This document shows positions 3,937 to 5,039 of a stretch of DNA of 5,039 nt, in pieces. Position numbers and translations under genes: made by a program. The stretch comes from Eubacteriales bacterium (GTDB lineage: Bacteria; Bacillota; Clostridia; Christensenellales; CAG-138), in NCBI GenBank assembly GCA_028701165.1, contig JAQVRG010000131.1, positions 1-5,039 on the forward strand, in the 5' to 3' direction. Each line of letters opens with the position of its first letter. Position 1 is the stretch's first letter. The notes below the pieces were generated by a model. That model searched no databases, had not been told where the DNA came from, and worked only from the letters and a program-made list of their open reading frames with translations.

Positions 3937-5039
3937 ATGGAGCGGTATATTTTTGGTATCGATATTGGCACCACAGCCGTAAAAACCGTACTGATTTCCT
4001 CCTCCGGCCGCATGGTCGACGAGGCGACCCAGCCGCATCCCCTTATTGCCCTCCATACGGGATGGGCTGAGGAGGACGCGGAGGTATGGTGGGAAAATAC
4101 GGTTCGCTGCATTCGCCTTATCAACGAACGGCATCCCGAAGAAATGAAAAAGGTGGAGTGTATCGGCGCTACCGGCATGGTGCCCGCGATCGTAGTGACA
4201 GACGGCGCGGGGAAACCCCTTCGCAACGCCATTTTGCAAAACGACGTGCGGGCGGTATCGCAGATCGAAATGCTCACGAACACAATCGAGCAGGACGAAC
4301 TCTTTTCCCTTACGGGCGGGTATACGAACCAGCAGCACGTATTGCCGCGGCTGCTGTGGATCCGCGATCACGAGCCGGAGGTTTTCGCCTCCATCGTCCA
4401 TGTTTTCGGTTCTTACGACTACATCAACTTCAAGCTGACGGGGAAGTTCGCCGTGGAGGCGAATTGGGCTGCGGAAAGCGGGCTTTTTGACATACGCAAA
4501 AAATGTCTGCTGACACAGCAGTTAAACCGCTTCGGCGTCGATCCCGCCATCTTTCCGCCGCTGTGCGAAATCATGCGCGTGTTGGGCGCGGTTACGCCGG
4601 CGGCGTCGCAGAGCACAGGGCTAAGAAGCGGCATTCCGGTCATCAGCGGCAGCGCCGATCACGTTGCCTCCGCGCTGGCGGCGGGCATCATTACATCCGG
4701 CGACCTGCTCATTAAATTCGGCGGCGCGGGCGATATACTCTATTGCACGGATGCGCTGGTAACGCATGAGCGCCTTTTCTTTGATTACCATATCGTGCCC
4801 GGGAAATATCTGGTCAACGGATGTATGGCGGCAAGCGGTTCTCTGATCCGATGGTTCCTTTGGGAAACGGCGGGCAATTACGATAAAGCGACGCTGCGCC
4901 ATTTCGACGAGGAGGCGGCCGCGCTTCCCGCGACGGGCGACGGCCTGATCGTGCTTCCCTATTTTTTGGGCGAAGAGACGCCGCTTATGGACCCGCTTTC
5001 GCGCGGAACGATCTTCGGACTGACGCTTTCCCATACGAA
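3937..5039 (+). CDS. FGGY-family carbohydrate kinase, C-terminus cut off
   Basis: ATP-dependent sugar kinase of the FGGY family (xylulokinase, ribulokinase and glycerol kinase relatives). It starts at an ATG with AGGAG 9 bases upstream, 38 bases after sgcQ, with no terminator between. The window shows 367 residues; the family usually has about 480-510. Seen: phosphate loop GIDIGTTAVKT (7-17), GWAEEDAEVWW (42-52), NDVRA (102-106), DYINFKLTG (161-169), a likely catalytic Asp in GSADH (D241, aligning with Asp233 of E. coli XylB), GGAG (262-265), NGCMAASGS (294-302), and LPYFLGEETP (340-349) followed by RGTIFGLTLSHT. Two departures from the usual pattern: GGAG where xylulokinases have GTSG, and GEETP where they have GERTP. 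It is therefore probably not a standard xylulokinase. Substrate unknown; likely a pentulose, tetritol or related polyol or ketose. The C-terminal FGGY signature lies outside the window. Confidence 0.93.
   Translation, partial: MERYIFGIDIGTTAVKTVLISSSGRMVDEATQPHPLIALHTGWAEEDAEVWWENTVRCIRLINERHPEEMKKVECIGATGMVPAIVVTDGAGKPLRNAILQNDVRAVSQIEMLTNTIEQDELFSLTGGYTNQQHVLPRLLWIRDHEPEVFASIVHVFGSYDYINFKLTGKFAVEANWAAESGLFDIRKKCLLTQQLNRFGVDPAIFPPLCEIMRVLGAVTPAASQSTGLRSGIPVISGSADHVASALAAGIITSGDLLIKFGGAGDILYCTDALVTHERLFFDYHIVPGKYLVNGCMAASGSLIRWFLWETAGNYDKATLRHFDEEAAALPATGDGLIVLPYFLGEETPLMDPLSRGTIFGLTLSHT

Noticed and set aside
3886..4401. Minus-strand 171-codon frame opposite the kinase
   Set aside because: Antisense shadow of the FGGY kinase N-terminus; no motifs and no supporting start site.

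Overview
The window looks like chromosomal DNA from a Gram-positive, clostridia-like bacterium. This rests on strong GGAGG/AGGAG ribosome binding sites, a near-consensus sigma-A type promoter and moderate-to-high GC with AT-rich patches between genes. The assignment is inference; no phylogenetic marker is present.

Layout. (1) Bases 1-1126, minus strand: the N-terminal ~375 residues of a sodium/proton:dicarboxylate or amino-acid symporter (DAACS/SDF family). It starts at GTG and leaves the window on the left just before the segment that fixes substrate choice. (2) Bases 1127-2088: a long divergent intergenic region with no convincing protein gene. It holds helically phased TAACGG repeats upstream of the symporter, several inverted repeats, a near-consensus rightward promoter (TTGACA-17 bp-TATAAG, 1716-1744) and a predicted ~340-nt leader with several hairpins. 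(3) Bases 2089-5039, plus strand: a compact three-gene operon. It contains a GntR-type regulator with an unusual effector domain, an SgcQ/BtpA-family TIM-barrel protein, and an FGGY-family carbohydrate kinase cut by the right edge. The gaps are 19 and 38 bases, each downstream gene has a good ribosome binding site, and no terminator is visible between them.

Working model: the operon encodes catabolism of a sugar or sugar derivative. The GntR protein senses the inducer, the FGGY kinase phosphorylates an open-chain or ring sugar, and SgcQ acts on a phosphorylated intermediate or an early substrate. Neither the substrate nor the SgcQ reaction can be read from the sequence. The divergent symporter may bring in a related compound or may be unrelated.

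The most interesting points are the SgcQ-kinase pairing under a dedicated regulator, the long structured leader (with a possible small upstream ORF ending on the regulator's ribosome binding site), the phased repeat cluster, and departures from consensus in the kinase and symporter motifs. No CRISPR array, transposase, tRNA or rRNA was seen.
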